The notes below the pieces were generated by a model that worked only from the letters and a program-made list of their open reading frames with translations, was not told where the DNA came from and did not search any database. Shown in pieces: positions 46,134-55,853 of a stretch of DNA of 64,000 nucleotides (within the stretch, counting starts at the first letter, position 1; the number at the start of each line of letters is the position of its first letter). Origin of the DNA: Hyphococcus sp. (GTDB lineage: Bacteria > Pseudomonadota > Alphaproteobacteria > Caulobacterales > Parvularculaceae). Made by a program: the position numbers and the translations under genes. The stretch is taken from assembly GCA_021776245.1 (NCBI GenBank), contig JAJFGF010000033.1, positions 62,001 through 126,000 of the forward strand. Reading direction: 5' to 3'.

Positions 46134-49100
46134 TGCGCCGCTTTTTGATCATAACCGCGGGGATTATCAGCGCCCTCAGCGCTGTCATTACCGTGAGCGC
46201 CGTCGTTCTTTTCAACACGAGCGCCGGCCGCGATCTTATCAAAACACAGATCGAAAGAAGCCTTGGCGCAGAACTCGCGAGCGAGGTCGAAATAATGTCG
46301 ATGACCGGCGCGCCGCCCGGCCGGGTCATTCTCAATGATCTGACGTTCTCCGGGCCCGACGGCCGCTGGCTAAGGGTCAAACGCCTCGAGGTTAATTGGC
46401 GGCCTTTGGCTTATCTCGGAAATAAAATCGACATTGAGGAACTCATCATTGACGGCGCCCATCTTGTTCGCCAGCCGCCGGAGGGCGACAAGACGGATGA
46501 CGACAACCGGCCTTTCCTGGTCCGGCTCAACCAAGATTTGCCATATGTCAGCATCAGCAAAATCACGCTTTCGAATATTTCAACGGAAATTAACGGTGAA
46601 ACCGAGCGCATCAGCGGCGCCGGGGCGATGCAAATCGGCGGTCGCCGGATCAAAACCGATCTGGTTCTCGCCAGTACAAATGACCGGGATGTGGTCAATG
46701 TCGCGGTCGATCTTGACCCGGGCGAAGACAGGCTGATCATTGACGCAACTGTTACCGCACGTGCGGAAGGCGTCATCGCCGCGCTCGCAGGTTTAAAAAG
46801 CGATCTCTTCTTTACGGCCGGAAATGACGGCCCGCTAAGCGCTTTTGATTTAGCGGTTTCGGGAACATTAGGCGGTTACGGGGATCTGAACGCAAACCTC
46901 AGTAACGACCAGGCAACCCCTGACAGCGTTAATATCGATCTTTCTTTTTCGCCCGACGGCGCCTTCGCACGGACACAAGAACTCACCGGGCAATTGGCGG
47001 CAAAAATGCGGCTTCAAAGCCGTGACGAAGGCGGCAGCCTCATGATCGATCAACTCACAATGGCGGCGGGCGACGTTACCGGCGACCTTATCTGGCGAAA
47101 CAGAAATGGCGTTGTCGATCAGCTGAATGCAGAATTATCGGTGGAACTTGCCGCTGACTATCGTCCTGAACTGCAGGACCTGGCGGGCTCGCACTTTTCG
47201 GTGACCGGGCGGCTGGATCGGAAGGGCGAGCGTTACGGTCTCGCGGCAACACTGACCGGTGAGCGCGCCGTCCTTATCGTCGCCAAAGGCGAAACGGATC
47301 TGCGCAAGAAACTGGCGGGCGACCTGGCATTGTCTATCGCGGCATCTGCGGCCGCAAACACGCCAATTGCGAGCGGTCTTGACCTAACGGCCCGGCTGAA
47401 AGCGGATCTTGACGAGGCGCTGGCACTGGAAGCGGTGACGATTAAAACTGCGGACGGCGCCAGCGCCTATGGCTCGGCGCGCTATTCCTTTAGCGATGAG
47501 TCAATCGCCGTTACCGGCGATGCCGCAATAACGCCAGCGGCAATTTCCAGACTCGCGCCGTCATTTAACGCGACCGGCGACATTGCAGCGGAAGTTGATC
47601 TGTCGGGCGTCCTCGACAACCTGACATTGCAAGCATTGATCGAAACGCCTGCCATTCGCACCGGCGAAAATACCGTACAGCCATTGATAATCAATGTCGC
47701 GCTGGCCGGATTGCCAAATCTTCCCACGGGCGAACTTAACGCCCGCGCCGCGGGCAAAGATCAGGACCGCGCATTTACAGCGAAGATCAGGGCATCGCAA
47801 AACGGTCGTATTACGCTGCCATTGATCGACTATCACGGCGCCGGTTTCCGCCTTGCAGGGACCGCCAGCTATGATCAAAACGCCGGAACCGGCGATATTA
47901 ATCTGACTTATGACGGCGCCGAAAACGCCGTGCCATGGCCCGGACTTGCGCTTATGGGCGATCTAAAAATCAACGGCGCAATGTCGCCGACCGAAAACAA
48001 ACTGACGGCAATCTCAGACTCTCTGCGCCTTGGAGAAATTTCAGCCCGTTCGTTTACACTAAATGCCGACGGCCCGCGGGCCGCGTTGCGCGTTGCAATC
48101 AACAGCGATGTTGTCGCAACAAAAAATACGGGAATGATCAACCAATTTCACGCAGCGGCAATTCTTGACATTGCAGGGCCGCCTTCAGTCAGTTTGACAG
48201 CGCTCGAAGGCGTGATTGGCGGCAGTCGCGCCCATTTGACCGCACCAGCCGGGATAATATTTGGCGACGACGTCATCATCGATAATTTGCGGCTCGCGGA
48301 CGGTCGTAGGGGAACCATCGCCGTCGATGGCGCTTTTTCGAAGGCCCGCTGGCAAGCAACGGCCGCCTTGCGAGACGTGAACATCCCGCAGGCGGATGGA
48401 ACCCTTACGCTCAATCTCAATCTCGATACAGCGGCCGCCACTGCCGCCGCTGGTGATTTCACGTTGCGTTCATTGCTGACGACAGGCAGCGAAGCGGCAT
48501 TGGGCGCCGCCTTTATCTGGGATCGCCAATCCATACGCATTACAAACGTCAAGGACGCAGAATTCATCGACATGGAAATTATTTTTCCGGCGCGCCTCAA
48601 AACGTCACCCTCCCTTGCCGTCGATACAAATGGCGCTCTTGCCGGTTACTTTCGCTATAATGGCGATATCGGCGCGATGACGCCTTACCTGCCGCCAACA
48701 CTGCAAACACTGGAAGGGGCGCTAAGCGTCGATTTCGATCTTGGCGGGACAACAACAACGCCGGAATTATTGGGCCAGGCAGAAATCAGCGATGGCAAAT
48801 TCACCGAATTGCAGTCCGGGTTTTCTCTTGTTGGGCTGCATATTGAAGCGACAGCGCGCCATGGCGCCCAAGGCAGCGCGATCCGTTTTGCCGGCGGCGC
48901 GCAAGGCGCCGGACAAACGCAAACGGATACAGTTACCCTAAGCGGTGATCTTTCTCTGGGGGAACAATCATTGTTGAACCTTTCGGTCCTTCTCAATGAA
49001 GCTGAATTATCCGCAGCTCCGGTCCGCAGCGCCCGCCTCAACGGCAATATCGATATTAGCGGATCGCTAAGCGAAATTACCGCAAAAGGCGCGATCATTG

Positions 49101-49939
49101 TCGAAGAACTCGACGCGGAAATCATTGCCCCTGAAAGCACAGGTCTCGTCGATATCGACGTGATCGTTTATGACGGCGCCGCAATGTCAGACGCTGTCAT
49201 GGCGCCGCCCTCGCAAGTATTGAAAAGCTTTGAGATCACAGTCGTCGCCGATGACCGGATTTTTATTCGCGGGCGCGGCCTTGAGAGCGAATGGTCCGCC
49301 AACGCCACCGCAATTAACACGCGGAGCGGACCGGTAGTCATTGGCGAAATGAAACTCCGACGCGGCGCACTGGACTTTTCCGGGCGGCGCTTTGATCTCG
49401 TGCGCGGCGATATTACTTTTGACCGATTTCCCGCCAACAATCCCCGCCTCAATATTCGCGCTGAATACAAAACGCCGAATGGCGTGACAGCTGTCATCAT
49501 TGTTTCCGGACGCGCTGATGAACCAAAAGTTGAGTTGCAGTCAACGCCTGCCATGCCTTCAGAAAATGTGATGGCCCTCGTCCTGTTCGGCAAACCTGCT
49601 GAAGAATTAAGCGCCGTTGAATCGCTTCAGACGGCGCAGGCGCTTGCCGCACTTGGCGGCGTAGGCCCATTCGGCAGAGAAGGCATAACCGGCACATTGC
49701 GTCAGGCCATTGGGCTTGATCTTCTAAATTTCGATATCGATCCGGAAAATGGCGGCGGATCGCTCACAGTCGGCAAATATGTTGCGGAGGGCTTTTTTGT
49801 GTCGGCGACGCAGGACGCCCAGGGCCAGGCCGGATCCGTGCGTGTCGAATATGAGGTGATCGATAACCTGACCGTCGAAACGAAAATTGAACAGGATGGC
49901 GATCAAACAGTGTCCGCCAACTGGAAATTCGACTTCTGA
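46133..49939 (+). CDS. tamB: Translocation and assembly module TamB
   Basis: 1268 residues. An N-terminal anchor helix (2-28), then a very long beta-rich body of AsmA-like repeats, ending in the DUF490/TamB domain (RRGALDFSGRRFDLVRGDIT; ENVMALVLFGKPAEELS; GKYVAEGFFVSATQ). It bridges inner membrane and TamA to move outer-membrane proteins or lipids. The ATG overlaps the tamA stop by one base; the TTG three bases before is a possible but weaker start. Confidence 0.95.
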   Translation: MRRFLIITAGIISALSAVITVSAVVLFNTSAGRDLIKTQIERSLGAELASEVEIMSMTGAPPGRVILNDLTFSGPDGRWLRVKRLEVNWRPLAYLGNKIDIEELIIDGAHLVRQPPEGDKTDDDNRPFLVRLNQDLPYVSISKITLSNISTEINGETERISGAGAMQIGGRRIKTDLVLASTNDRDVVNVAVDLDPGEDRLIIDATVTARAEGVIAALAGLKSDLFFTAGNDGPLSAFDLAVSGTLGGYGDLNANLSNDQATPDSVNIDLSFSPDGAFARTQELTGQLAAKMRLQSRDEGGSLMIDQLTMAAGDVTGDLIWRNRNGVVDQLNAELSVELAADYRPELQDLAGSHFSVTGRLDRKGERYGLAATLTGERAVLIVAKGETDLRKKLAGDLALSIAASAAANTPIASGLDLTARLKADLDEALALEAVTIKTADGASAYGSARYSFSDESIAVTGDAAITPAAISRLAPSFNATGDIAAEVDLSGVLDNLTLQALIETPAIRTGENTVQPLIINVALAGLPNLPTGELNARAAGKDQDRAFTAKIRASQNGRITLPLIDYHGAGFRLAGTASYDQNAGTGDINLTYDGAENAVPWPGLALMGDLKINGAMSPTENKLTAISDSLRLGEISARSFTLNADGPRAALRVAINSDVVATKNTGMINQFHAAAILDIAGPPSVSLTALEGVIGGSRAHLTAPAGIIFGDDVIIDNLRLADGRRGTIAVDGAFSKARWQATAALRDVNIPQADGTLTLNLNLDTAAATAAAGDFTLRSLLTTGSEAALGAAFIWDRQSIRITNVKDAEFIDMEIIFPARLKTSPSLAVDTNGALAGYFRYNGDIGAMTPYLPPTLQTLEGALSVDFDLGGTTTTPELLGQAEISDGKFTELQSGFSLVGLHIEATARHGAQGSAIRFAGGAQGAGQTQTDTVTLSGDLSLGEQSLLNLSVLLNEAELSAAPVRSARLNGNIDISGSLSEITAKGAIIVEELDAEIIAPESTGLVDIDVIVYDGAAMSDAVMAPPSQVLKSFEITVVADDRIFIRGRGLESEWSANATAINTRSGPVVIGEMKLRRGALDFSGRRFDLVRGDITFDRFPANNPRLNIRAEYKTPNGVTAVIIVSGRADEPKVELQSTPAMPSENVMALVLFGKPAEELSAVESLQTAQALAALGGVGPFGREGITGTLRQAIGLDLLNFDIDPENGGGSLTVGKYVAEGFFVSATQDAQGQAGSVRVEYEVIDNLTVETKIEQDGDQTVSANWKFDF

Positions 49940-50035
49940 CACCGTTAACAAACAGTTTCACATTACCGCTTTGGATTGAATCAACGATCAATCTGCAATC
50001 GCGGATTTGTCGAAAATTAACGCGCGAAAGGCAAA

Positions 50036-50428
50036 ATGCGCAGCGAAATTGATCATGAGGTCAAATCGCGCATGCCCGAAATGCCGAACACGCCGCAAGC
50101 CGCCTCTTCCGCCGATGACGCAATCGCCGCATTGCGCCCGAGTTTTCTGGCATCCTTGAAAACGCAGCTGGAAGAATTGAAAGCCCATCGCGAAAACATC
50201 GCAGCAGGCGAGATTGACGACAATTCGCGGCAGGCGATGCGCTTTACCGTACACGCCATGCGCGGCACCGCCGCGTCTTATTTTTTTCCAGCAATTCCGG
50301 AGACCGCAGGACCGCTCGAACGTGCAATCGTCGCCGGCGATGCAATGACTGATGACAGCGTTTTGGCGATGATGGATAATCTGATTAAGATGTGCGCCGA
50401 CGCCCTTGATCAAGAAAGCGCCGCTTAG
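50036..50428 (+). CDS. Orphan HPt phosphotransfer protein
   Basis: 130 residues. A four-helix HPt-like domain with phospho-acceptor His73 in FTVHAMRGTAASYFF, which fits the H-x3-G-x-A HPt signature. No kinase or receiver domain is attached. GAAAGG precedes the ATG. It is 96 nt downstream of tamB. It could relay phosphate from a hybrid kinase such as the one encoded at 18986-20818, which lacks an HPt, but distance makes this only a suggestion. Confidence 0.8.
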   Translation: MRSEIDHEVKSRMPEMPNTPQAASSADDAIAALRPSFLASLKTQLEELKAHRENIAAGEIDDNSRQAMRFTVHAMRGTAASYFFPAIPETAGPLERAIVAGDAMTDDSVLAMMDNLIKMCADALDQESAA

Positions 50429-50499
50429 ATCACCGGGCGACGAGATGGAATCGACCGATGATTCAGCACAAAGAGTTTCCAGTAAGCCCCGCGCTCGTC

Positions 50500-52491
50500 C
50501 TATACTAACTCCGCATCAGTCATCACTTCGACGAGCACAGGTCCTTTGTGGGCAATCGCCGCGCGAAGCGTTTCCACCAGATCCGCTTTGTCGGTCACGC
50601 GAATGCCCTTGCCGCCGCATGAGTCTGCAAAGTCTGCAAAACCCGGGTTACGGAGAGAGGTCTGCCATACAGGCCACTCGCCGGCTCGCTGTTCCTTGGT
50701 GATCTTGCCGAGTTGGCCGTTGTGCATCAGCACATGGGTGATATCCATTTCATATTTTACAGCAGTCGTAAATTCCATCGCATACTGACCAAACCCGCCA
50801 TCGCCGGACACCGAGACAACTTTGCGGCCGCGATATTCTTCAAAGTCCTGTGTCGCAGCCCACGCGCCCATCGCCGCAGGAAATCCAAATCCAATCGAGC
50901 CAAGATAGCCGGACATCAATACGCGTTGGCCGCAGGGTTCGAAATAGCGCCCGAAAGAATAAGTGTTATTGCCAACGTCAACCGGCATGATGGCGTCGGG
51001 CGGCACGACTTTCGTCATCGCCGCGAACAATGATGCAGCGTTAATGCCATTGCCCCGGTCATCCTCCAGCCGGCGTTGTTTTTCGCGCCGCCAGATCGCC
51101 CATCGTTCCGCGATCTCTTTCAATTGATCAACGCCGTCGCTGCGGGCTGGCTTTGCATTTTTCATCAATCGCAAGGTTTCGCCGATTTCGCCCCATACGG
51201 GCAGCGCTACGGCGTGACTTTTACCGAGATGCATGCGATCGAAATCTATCTGCACAATCGGTTTGGACGGCTCTATCCCGGTATGATGAGAAAACGAGGC
51301 GCCGATAGCGACAATCAGATCGCATTCATTCATAAACCAGGAAGCAATTGGCGTGCCCGAACGCCCCAACACGCCGCCAGCATTGGGATGGGTGTCGGGG
51401 ATTTGTCCTTTCGCCTTAAAGGTCGTGAGCACCGGGCATTTTAAACCTTCGGCAAGCGCTGTTACGTCAGCCATCGAATCCCGTGCGCCATAGCCAACGA
51501 TAATCACCGGTCGCTTTGCACCAGATATTTTTTTGTTTGCAGCTTCAATCACGCCACCCGGCGGCGCCATCCTGGCGCTCACAATCCGCCCGTCCGGCTT
51601 GCCCGCCTCAGCATCCGGCGCCGGCAGTGTTTGAGCGTCGTCCGGAAAAATCATCACCGAAACGTCGCGTTCGACCAGCGCCGTTTTCATCGCAAGCGAC
51701 GTCACTTCTCCATAATCCGATGCGTGGAGAACAAGCTGGTTAAATTTTCCAACCGGTGCAAAAGCGCTGTGAAGATCGATATCCTGAAAAGCAAAAGGTG
51801 AAAAAACCTGCACCTGAACCTGTCCGGCGCAGGCTATGACGGGCGCACGGTCAACTTTCGCATCCCAGAGGCCTGTCATCAAATTTGTCGCGCCTGGCCC
51901 CGCAATAGAAAGACACGCCGCCGGCTTGCCGGTCAGCTTTGCATAACCCGAACAGGCAAAGGATGCAGCGCCCTCATGGCGGATGCCAATATAGGAAATG
52001 TTGCCGGCCTCTTCCTGTACGCGAAACGCATCGGCAAGACCTAGATTGGAATGGCCAACCATGCCGAACACGCGCTTCAGGCCCCAATTGACCATGGTTT
52101 CGGCGACAACATCCGTTGACGTACGAATATGCAACGGCTGCGGCGGCAGGCCCACATAGACGCCATCGCTGCGCGTTTCGACGGGAAACATTTCCTGGCC
52201 CGAATCTTCGTGCCCGCCTGGCGGCTTGCCGGTGAGGGGATCAAAATCCCACCCATGCCACGGGCAGCGCAGCCAGCAGGCGCCGTCCTTGCCTTTTTCG
52301 ATCGAGCCTTCGCCGAGCGGGCCGCCCTGGTGAGGACAGCGATTGTCCATTGCCGCGTATTGACCATCGAAATGAACAAGCGCCAGCGTTTTCCGGCCCG
52401 CCGTCACGGTCGTAACACGGCCTTCGGGCGGTTGTTCGGCCGCGGCGACGCGATGCCATTCAACAGCGTCTTTCGAAACTGGTTCAGTCAT
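50500..52491 (-). CDS. Rieske-ThDP enzyme fusion (acetolactate synthase-like)
   Basis: 663 residues. Residues 10-115 are a Rieske ferredoxin domain with Cys52, His54, Cys76, His79 (CPHQGG, CPWHGWDFD). Residues about 122-660 are a three-domain ThDP enzyme of the pyruvate oxidase/acetolactate synthase family: catalytic Glu173 (IRHEGAASFACSGYAKLTG), cofactor motif from Gly563 (SGDGGFGQYA) to Asn591. The fusion of a Rieske cluster to a ThDP decarboxylase-like enzyme is unusual; electrons from 2-oxoacid cleavage could leave through the cluster. It is divergent from the redox operon at 52741-56656. The substrate is unknown. GAGGGAC precedes the ATG. Confidence 0.88.
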   Translation of the reverse strand: MTEPVSKDAVEWHRVAAAEQPPEGRVTTVTAGRKTLALVHFDGQYAAMDNRCPHQGGPLGEGSIEKGKDGACWLRCPWHGWDFDPLTGKPPGGHEDSGQEMFPVETRSDGVYVGLPPQPLHIRTSTDVVAETMVNWGLKRVFGMVGHSNLGLADAFRVQEEAGNISYIGIRHEGAASFACSGYAKLTGKPAACLSIAGPGATNLMTGLWDAKVDRAPVIACAGQVQVQVFSPFAFQDIDLHSAFAPVGKFNQLVLHASDYGEVTSLAMKTALVERDVSVMIFPDDAQTLPAPDAEAGKPDGRIVSARMAPPGGVIEAANKKISGAKRPVIIVGYGARDSMADVTALAEGLKCPVLTTFKAKGQIPDTHPNAGGVLGRSGTPIASWFMNECDLIVAIGASFSHHTGIEPSKPIVQIDFDRMHLGKSHAVALPVWGEIGETLRLMKNAKPARSDGVDQLKEIAERWAIWRREKQRRLEDDRGNGINAASLFAAMTKVVPPDAIMPVDVGNNTYSFGRYFEPCGQRVLMSGYLGSIGFGFPAAMGAWAATQDFEEYRGRKVVSVSGDGGFGQYAMEFTTAVKYEMDITHVLMHNGQLGKITKEQRAGEWPVWQTSLRNPGFADFADSCGGKGIRVTDKADLVETLRAAIAHKGPVLVEVMTDAELV

Positions 52492-52570
52492 GGTCTATTG
52501 TCCCTCTTCAAATCGGCCCTCGCCGCACCACCGCAATAGGCGTTCTCACCTTGCCGCCGAACGACCGCCA

Positions 52571-52664
52571 AAAAGTGATTTCATCACCCGGCCCATCACG
52601 CATATGTTCAGATTCGTGAATGTCAGTTTAGAGCGGGCGGGCTAATGTCAGGCAAATCACTTTT
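52571..52664. promoter_or_regulatory. Mirrored 11-bp element in divergent promoter gap
   Basis: AAAAGTGATTT at 52571-52581 and AAATCACTTTT at 52654-52664 are exact reverse complements. Each lies, in the same orientation relative to its gene, about 77-80 nt before a start codon (52491 on minus, 52741 on plus). This suits one activator or repressor acting on both units. TACTAT at 52685-52690 is a candidate -10 for the plus strand. Confidence 0.5.
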
Positions 52665-52740
52665 CTCGCGCATGTTTTAGGCTGTACTATTAACCAGGCG
52701 CGGAAGATCGGGTGCCGGCTGAAGAACAAGGGGCTGTAAA

Positions 52741-54366
52741 TTGGGGAGAAACTGGGTTGCTGTCGCCAAATTGGCGGCGCTTGAGGACCGTAAACCGGCC
52801 TATGCGCTGGTCGCCGGCGTTGATCTCGTTGTTGTGCGTTTCGACAAGGATGTGTCGGTTATGTATGGGCGGTGCCTGCATCGCGGCGCGCTATTGGCCG
52901 ACGGCCATGTTGACGGACAAAATCTGATTTGCGGGGTCCATAATTGGGACTATCGCCTCGACACTGGCGTCAGCGAATATAACAACAGTGAAGCGCTTGA
53001 AAAATTTTCATCTCAAGTCGAAGCCGGAAAAGTTTTCGTTGATAAAGACGAAGTGAAGGCGTGGGCGCACGATCATCCGCAACCGTTCGATCGCAACGCC
53101 TATCTAGGCCTCTATGCAGACACGCACCCGGCGCCGGAGGAACCTTTTGTCGGCTTGATCCAGAGCTATGCCCGCGACGGTCTTTCCAAAACCGGCCATC
53201 ATGGCGTTGTAGACGCCATGGGCGTACCGCGCGATCAGTTGCCCACATGGGACGACATTCAATTTGTGACGGCGCAACTTTATCGTGTTCCGCTGCTTGA
53301 TGATGATCCTGTCGAAACCGGCGTGACGATCGGCCCTGACGCGCAGAAACCGTTAAAGCTCGATATTCCACTTTTCGTTTCCGACATGAGCTTTGGCGCC
53401 CTTTCTCGTGAAGCGAAAATAGCGCTCGCCAAAGGCGCGGAAATGGCAGGCACCGGCATTTGCGCCGGCGAAGGCGGTTCCCTCGATGAAGAACGCCACG
53501 CAAACAGCCGGTATTTTTACGAACTCGCGTCGGCCCGGTTTGGTTTTTCCTGGGACAAAGTCAACGAATCTGCAGCATTTCATTTTAAAGGCGGCCAAGG
53601 CGCCAAAACCGGCACTGGCGGCCATTTGCCCGGCCGGAAAGTCCGGGCGGAAATTGCCAAAGTGCGCGGTCTCAATCTTGGCGAGGATGCAATTTCACCG
53701 TCCCGGTTCCCGGACTGGACTGAAGTTTCTCAATATCGGGATTTCGCCAATGAAGTGCGTGAGCGCACGGGCGGCATACCGATTGGTTTCAAATTGTCAG
53801 CCCAACATATTGAAAAAGACATCGACGCGGCGCTGGAGCTCGGTGTTGATTACATCATTCTCGACGGACGCGGCGGCGGCACAGGCGCCGCGCCGCTGAT
53901 TTTCCGAGACAATATTTCCGTGCCGACCATTCCCGCTTTGGCGCGGGCGCGCCGGCATCTTGATATGAGCGACGCCAAGAATGTTTCGCTGATTGCGACC
54001 GGCGGTTTGCGCAAGCCCGCCGATTTCGCGAAAGCTCTTGCGCTGGGCGCTGATGCGATAGCGCTTTCTAACGCGCCAATGCAAGCTATTGGTTGTCTGG
54101 GCATGCGCGCCTGCCACACAAATAATTGCCCTGTTGGCATTGCAACCCAGAAGGAAAATCTTCGTTCACGCCTGAAGATCGAAGCATCAGCGAAACAACT
54201 CGCAAATTTCTTTGAGGCCTCAACGGAGTTGATGAAGATCCTGGCGCGCGCCTGCGGTCACAATCGACTGTCTGACTTCACAATCGATGATCTCACGACT
54301 TTCAAAACCGATATGGCGTCGCTGACTGGCGTGGCTTACGGCGGCACAGGAGCACAGCATGGCTGA
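52741..54366 (+). CDS. Rieske-glutamate synthase-like FMN protein fusion
   Basis: 541 residues from a TTG that is preceded by AAGGGG at seven bases; no ATG or GTG lies between it and the in-frame stop upstream. Residues 1-95 are a Rieske domain: Cys45, His47, Cys64, His67 (CLHRG, CGVHNWDY). Residues about 150-530 are the FMN-binding barrel of glutamate synthase: FVSDMSFGALSREAKIALA, GGQGAKTGTGGHLPG, DGRGGGTGAAP, and Cys452-x5-Cys458-x4-Cys463 (CLGMRACHTNNCPVG) for the 3Fe-4S cluster. There is no amidotransferase domain, so ammonia or another electron-using reaction is likely. First gene of a five-gene overlapping operon. Confidence 0.88.
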   Translation: MGRNWVAVAKLAALEDRKPAYALVAGVDLVVVRFDKDVSVMYGRCLHRGALLADGHVDGQNLICGVHNWDYRLDTGVSEYNNSEALEKFSSQVEAGKVFVDKDEVKAWAHDHPQPFDRNAYLGLYADTHPAPEEPFVGLIQSYARDGLSKTGHHGVVDAMGVPRDQLPTWDDIQFVTAQLYRVPLLDDDPVETGVTIGPDAQKPLKLDIPLFVSDMSFGALSREAKIALAKGAEMAGTGICAGEGGSLDEERHANSRYFYELASARFGFSWDKVNESAAFHFKGGQGAKTGTGGHLPGRKVRAEIAKVRGLNLGEDAISPSRFPDWTEVSQYRDFANEVRERTGGIPIGFKLSAQHIEKDIDAALELGVDYIILDGRGGGTGAAPLIFRDNISVPTIPALARARRHLDMSDAKNVSLIATGGLRKPADFAKALALGADAIALSNAPMQAIGCLGMRACHTNNCPVGIATQKENLRSRLKIEASAKQLANFFEASTELMKILARACGHNRLSDFTIDDLTTFKTDMASLTGVAYGGTGAQHG

Positions 54367-54619
54367 TGTGACGGCAGTCGCCGAAGCGTTTGTGATTTGC
54401 CTCGCTGCCTATTTCAGCATTGGCGTCCTTGTCGCTGTTTTGTTTCTCACCTTTGGCGTGTCGCGTATTGACGCTGCCGCAAAACGAGCGAGTCCATTTT
54501 TCCGGCCAGTGATTTTTCTTGGCTGCGTCGCGCTGTGGCCGTTTGTCATTTTGCGCGTCGCCTCTTTGAAGAAAATAAACCTGTCGACTGAGGACCTGCC
54601 GACTGAGGAAACGAAATGA
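54359..54619 (+). CDS. Small two-helix membrane protein in redox operon
   Basis: 86 residues, two membrane helices (about 7-34 and 47-64), a short basic loop (RIDAAAKRAS) and a charged tail. The start overlaps the preceding stop by eight bases and its stop overlaps the next start by four (ATGA). Not recognised as a named family. It may anchor the cytoplasmic Rieske-FMN enzyme to the membrane or form part of the electron pathway. Confidence 0.7.
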   Translation: MADVTAVAEAFVICLAAYFSIGVLVAVLFLTFGVSRIDAAAKRASPFFRPVIFLGCVALWPFVILRVASLKKINLSTEDLPTEETK

Positions 54620-54789
54620 AACGCCCGCACCGCAGAATTCATTTCCTTTTTTGGATTGTAATTGCGCCAATCACTGCGCTCGTCGGCTATTTTTCCTGGC
54701 AGATGCGCCCGGCGACGCCTTTTACTGAATTGCCGCCCGGTATCGAGACAATTTCTGATGCCTCAACCGATACATCGGAATCCCGCTGA
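54616..54789 (+). CDS. Very small single-helix membrane protein in redox operon
   Basis: 57 residues starting MKRPHRRIHF, one helix (about 8-27, HFLFWIVIAPITALVGYF) with a basic N-terminal flank, so the C-terminus faces the periplasm, followed by a polar Pro/Thr/Glu/Ser-rich tail. The ATG overlaps the previous stop (ATGA) and its stop overlaps the next ATG (TGATG). Too small for many gene finders; kept because of this perfect coupling. Confidence 0.65.
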   Translation: MKRPHRRIHFLFWIVIAPITALVGYFSWQMRPATPFTELPPGIETISDASTDTSESR

Positions 54790-55853
54790 TGGGCCATCAA
54801 TACAAAGCCATACAATGGAACGGCAACAAGATTGTCTACGATCTTTACGTGCTCGCCTCGACAGGCATGTTCATAACGATATTTATGATCACTGGGTTGG
54901 CAACGCAGCCAGGCGGACACCCAGCCGATCCGGTAATCTTGTTCATCCGCGCGCTCGGCGTTACGGCGTTCGCATTATTGACCGTTATCCTGACCATTGG
55001 TCCGCTTGCCCGCCTTAGCCCGCGCTTTTTGCCGATGCTTTATAATCGGCGCCATCTCGGCGTCACGATGTTCATTGTCGCGTCGGCGCATTTTGGTCTG
55101 GCGCTTTTTTGGTACCATGCCGGCGGTCCGCTCAATCCGCTTGTCTCCTTGTTTGTCAGCAATCCGCAATATGATTCTATTCCCGGCTTTCCATTCGAAT
55201 CATTGGGATTTGTCGCCTTCCTCATTATCTTTGTCATGGCGGCGACAAGCCATGATTTCTGGCTTAATAATTTGTCAGCGCCGGTCTGGAAAGCGCTGCA
55301 TATGCTGGTTTATCCGGCCTATGCGCTGTTGGTGATGCACATTGTGCTCGGCGCCCTGATGACCGAAAAATCTATGCTCTATCCGATCATGACGGGCGGC
55401 GCGTTTCTTTTTGTGTCGGGATTGCATCTATATGCCGGATTTGGCGAGTGGCGCGCCGACAATGGAATGAAATCACTCAAAGCCAAAGGTTGGATCGATG
55501 TCTGCGCGCCGCTGGACATTCCCGATATGCGCGCCGTCATTGCGCCCCTGCCAAAGGGCGATCGCGTCGCCGTGTTTCGCTATGGCGGGAAAATTTCGGC
55601 TGTGACCAATGCCTGCCGCCATCAAAACGGGCCGCTCGGAGAAGGTCGCGTCATTGACGGTTGCATCACCTGCCCGTGGCATGGCTGGCAGTATCGACCG
55701 AGTGACGGCATTTCGCCGCCGCCCTTTACTGAAAAAATCGCAACCTACAATGTCAAAATCGAGAGCGGCCGGGTTTTTGTCGATCCGAAACCCAATCCAC
55801 CGGGAACGCGGACAAATCCTGCACTTATTGACATGGAAGGAGCGTCATTGTGA
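54789..55853 (+). CDS. Ferric reductase-like membrane protein with C-terminal Rieske domain
   Basis: 354 residues. Residues 15-230 hold six membrane helices of the ferric reductase-like/MsrQ type, with His89 and His101 in one region and His171 and His184 in another, suited to two b-haems. Residues about 235-340 are a Rieske domain: Cys276, His278, Cys295, His298 (CRHQNGPLG, CPWHGWQY). The fusion would let electrons move between membrane haems and a 2Fe-2S centre. It overlaps both neighbours by one and four bases. Partner of the Rieske-FMN enzyme is the simplest reading. Confidence 0.85.
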   Translation: MGHQYKAIQWNGNKIVYDLYVLASTGMFITIFMITGLATQPGGHPADPVILFIRALGVTAFALLTVILTIGPLARLSPRFLPMLYNRRHLGVTMFIVASAHFGLALFWYHAGGPLNPLVSLFVSNPQYDSIPGFPFESLGFVAFLIIFVMAATSHDFWLNNLSAPVWKALHMLVYPAYALLVMHIVLGALMTEKSMLYPIMTGGAFLFVSGLHLYAGFGEWRADNGMKSLKAKGWIDVCAPLDIPDMRAVIAPLPKGDRVAVFRYGGKISAVTNACRHQNGPLGEGRVIDGCITCPWHGWQYRPSDGISPPPFTEKIATYNVKIESGRVFVDPKPNPPGTRTNPALIDMEGASL

